From positions 69,199 to 102,642 of the forward strand of contig DGYK01000008.1 in NCBI GenBank assembly GCA_002398365.1: 33,444 nucleotides of DNA, written 5' to 3'. The DNA is from Flammeovirgaceae bacterium UBA5008. GTDB lineage: Bacteria; Bacteroidota; Bacteroidia; Cytophagales; Cyclobacteriaceae. The translations under genes were made by a program, and so were the position numbers. This document shows positions 32,304-33,444 of this stretch, piece by piece. The notes beneath the pieces were generated by a model. The model was not told where the DNA came from and did not search any database. It was given only the letters and a program-made list of their open reading frames with translations. Each line of letters starts with the position of its first letter. Positions within the stretch are counted from its first letter, which is position 1.

Positions 32304-32785
32304 ATGTGCTCATTTTCTTGATCATGATGTTTCAAGGTTAGTGCGATTTAACTGGGATTATTTCATTCCATCAAAAAAAAGAGATGGAAGATAAGACACT
32401 GGTATGTGTATCCCCTTATCGCAACACGCCAAATTGCACAACTAAGAACCATACTCACTCAACACCATACACCCACCACTCTTTCTTGATATATAACGTT
32501 TGCTACTTAATCCGAACTAACACCTATTCTTTCCATTTCACCAACCCTTTCGCTTCATCTCGGAGAGGAGTCTTATAACTGATGTTTTTGTTGATATATC
32601 GTTAGTGATTTCGTCATATATAACGAATCATTCCTCTGCTCAGTTCTAAAAACCCTCATTCTGCTTCAATTTCAAACATTTTTAGTTTGGCACACCATTT
32701 GGTAATGGTTTGGCATTCATGAATACGGAGATGCAGAAAATCCGGGGAAAAGAGTAAAGCACAACTAGCGTAAAAAGGAAAGCAT
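32304..32785. other. 482-nt non-coding stretch with small repeats
   Basis: I see no gene here; the 64-codon frame at 32384-32578 has a Thr/His/Tyr-rich composition unlike a protein. Structures seen are: TTCCATC (32366-32372) and GATGGAA (32383-32389) flanking an A-rich loop; ATATATAACG-type boxes at 32488-32498 and 32615-32626, with an inverted copy at 32593-32604; a hairpin ACCATT-TGGT-AATGGT (32694-32709); and the sigma-54-like site described separately. AT content is higher than in the genes around it. Confidence 0.5.
32687..32703 (+). promoter_or_regulatory. Sigma-54 (RpoN)-like promoter
   Basis: TTGGCACACCATTTGGT matches the RpoN consensus YTGGCACGrNNNTTGCW, with the GG and the G of the -12 element 10 nt apart as required. 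The one key departure is TTGG instead of TTGC at -12. Transcription would begin near 32713, about 73 nt before the ATG at 32786. RpoN promoters need an activator; none is encoded in the window. Confidence 0.45.
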
Positions 32786-33280
32786 ATGAATCATCCAACA
32801 ATTTCGGTGACCATGGCCCCGGCAGACCTCGATGCGGTAAAGGCAGCAATTGCTACTATCCATTCGAAAATGCCGTTTCTTTTTTCGTTACCGCCTGAAG
32901 AGCGCAACGGTTTGACTAAGTTAGGTCCGGGCAGCATCGACTTTGCACAAGATGCCTACCTAGCTACAGTCAGCTATCCTTCCATTTTTCCACCTTCCTT
33001 TGATAGGGTGGAATTTGGTAAGGACTTCAACCTCTTCAAGGCGTTGACGGAAATTGAATTTCTGTTAGGCACGCTGCACGAAAAGGTGCAGAGTACACAG
33101 ATGGCCGCTGGCAGTGAGACGATGGAGGCTAGCTTACTGGCTTACACATACGTTCAAGCATCTAAAAAGGCAGCGCCCGGTTTACCGGACGTAGCCAAAA
33201 GGATGAAGGAGCGTTTCAAGAAGCAAGGCAGAAAGCCCAAAGATGGGCCCGATGCTACTGCTTCTGAGCCAGCTAAGTAA
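32786..33280 (+). CDS. Conserved hypothetical protein of Cytophagales type, 164 aa
   Basis: The protein is soluble with no signal peptide. It begins MNHPTISVTMAPADLDAVKAAI, has SLPPEERNGLTKLGPGSIDF, a central PPSFDRVEFGKDFNLFKALT, long helices (IEFLLGTLHEKVQSTQMAAG, EASLLAYTYVQASKKAAPGL) and a basic, disordered tail. I recall unnamed proteins of the same layout in other Cytophagales; no domain name or function is known to me. An AAAAAGGAAAG ribosome-binding site precedes the ATG, unusual for this window, where Shine-Dalgarno sites are rare. It stands alone between a sigma-54-like promoter and a strong terminator. Confidence 0.75.
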   Translation: MNHPTISVTMAPADLDAVKAAIATIHSKMPFLFSLPPEERNGLTKLGPGSIDFAQDAYLATVSYPSIFPPSFDRVEFGKDFNLFKALTEIEFLLGTLHEKVQSTQMAAGSETMEASLLAYTYVQASKKAAPGLPDVAKRMKERFKKQGRKPKDGPDATASEPAK

Positions 33281-33310
33281 CTTTGGCCTATAGCGTCTAC
33301 TGAACCTAGT

Positions 33311-33342
33311 ACCCAAGTGCCTCCAGGAGGTGCTTGGGTTTT
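33311..33342 (+). terminator. Intrinsic terminator of the 164-aa gene
   Basis: ACCCAAGTGCCTCC (33311-33324) pairs with GGAGGTGCTTGGGT (33326-33339) with two G-U pairs and a tight turn, followed by TTT. It lies 31 nt after the stop codon. Confidence 0.8.
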
Positions 33343-33444
33343 CAATTTGATGCCCACCTTGGCGGCACTCTCATTCAGCCGCACCCTATTAAATGAGACT
33401 GTCAAATACAATTACTTTACCTAACCCCTGTCACCTCCGAGGTT

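Noticed and set aside
32384..32578. A 64-codon plus-strand open frame in the long non-coding stretch
   Set aside because: It is rich in Thr, His, Tyr and Asn, has no motif or ribosome site, and its composition follows the AT-rich background. It is more likely chance.
33154..33411. An 85-codon minus-strand frame overlapping the end of the 164-aa gene
   Set aside because: It runs through the terminator hairpin and the coding tail, and has no recognisable domain.

Overview
The window looks like chromosomal DNA of a Bacteroidota member, most likely of the order Cytophagales. The evidence is a PorU2-type type IX secretion (T9SS) sortase, an OmpA/PD40 envelope protein, the sortilin/BNR-repeat and DUF2024/DUF2007 families, promoter boxes of the Bacteroidota type (TAnnTTTG), and few Shine-Dalgarno sites. 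No rRNA, tRNA, CRISPR array, prophage or complete insertion sequence was seen. The window is gene-dense and mostly housekeeping or envelope in character; species was not determined.

Region by region. 1-2510 (all minus): a MarR-type regulator cut by the window edge and coupled to a DUF2024 gene, a strong hairpin, a protoglobin with a clear promoter, a DUF4258 protein and a hemolysin III/PAQR membrane protein. 2622-3870 (plus): a propeller-type lipoprotein and a 99-aa unknown. 5157-3881 (minus): a coupled MaoC hydratase, SRPBCC/AHSA1 and SET-domain gene set. 5287-7801 (plus): a DUF1295 membrane enzyme, an overlapping conserved unknown and a Tat-signal class V aminotransferase. 8919-7809 (minus): an ECF sigma/anti-sigma pair, divergent from the giant porU2 (9100-14067, plus). 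17359-14231 (minus): a sortilin/BNR-repeat secreted protein that converges on porU2 across a bidirectional terminator. 17505-22693 (plus): an MFS transporter, then two histidine-kinase genes overlapping by ATGA; the first lacks an ATPase domain and the second has one. 27571-22701 (minus): a pentameric-ligand-gated-channel-like protein with cinA, then a 2-oxoacid dehydrogenase E2 and a cystathionine gamma-synthase/lyase. 27699-32007 (plus): a small four-helix membrane protein, an OmpA/PD40 protein and a secreted amidohydrolase. 32273-32043 (minus): DUF2007. 32786-33280 (plus): a conserved unknown behind a sigma-54-like promoter.

The points most worth a second look are: the split kinase pair; the ECF module facing porU2; the channel-like gene in tandem with cinA; three REP-like hairpins between genes; TAnnTTTG boxes only 3-4 nt before several ATG codons, which suggests leaderless mRNAs; and the sigma-54-like site near the right end. 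I do not see a clearly new multi-gene defence or mobile system here.
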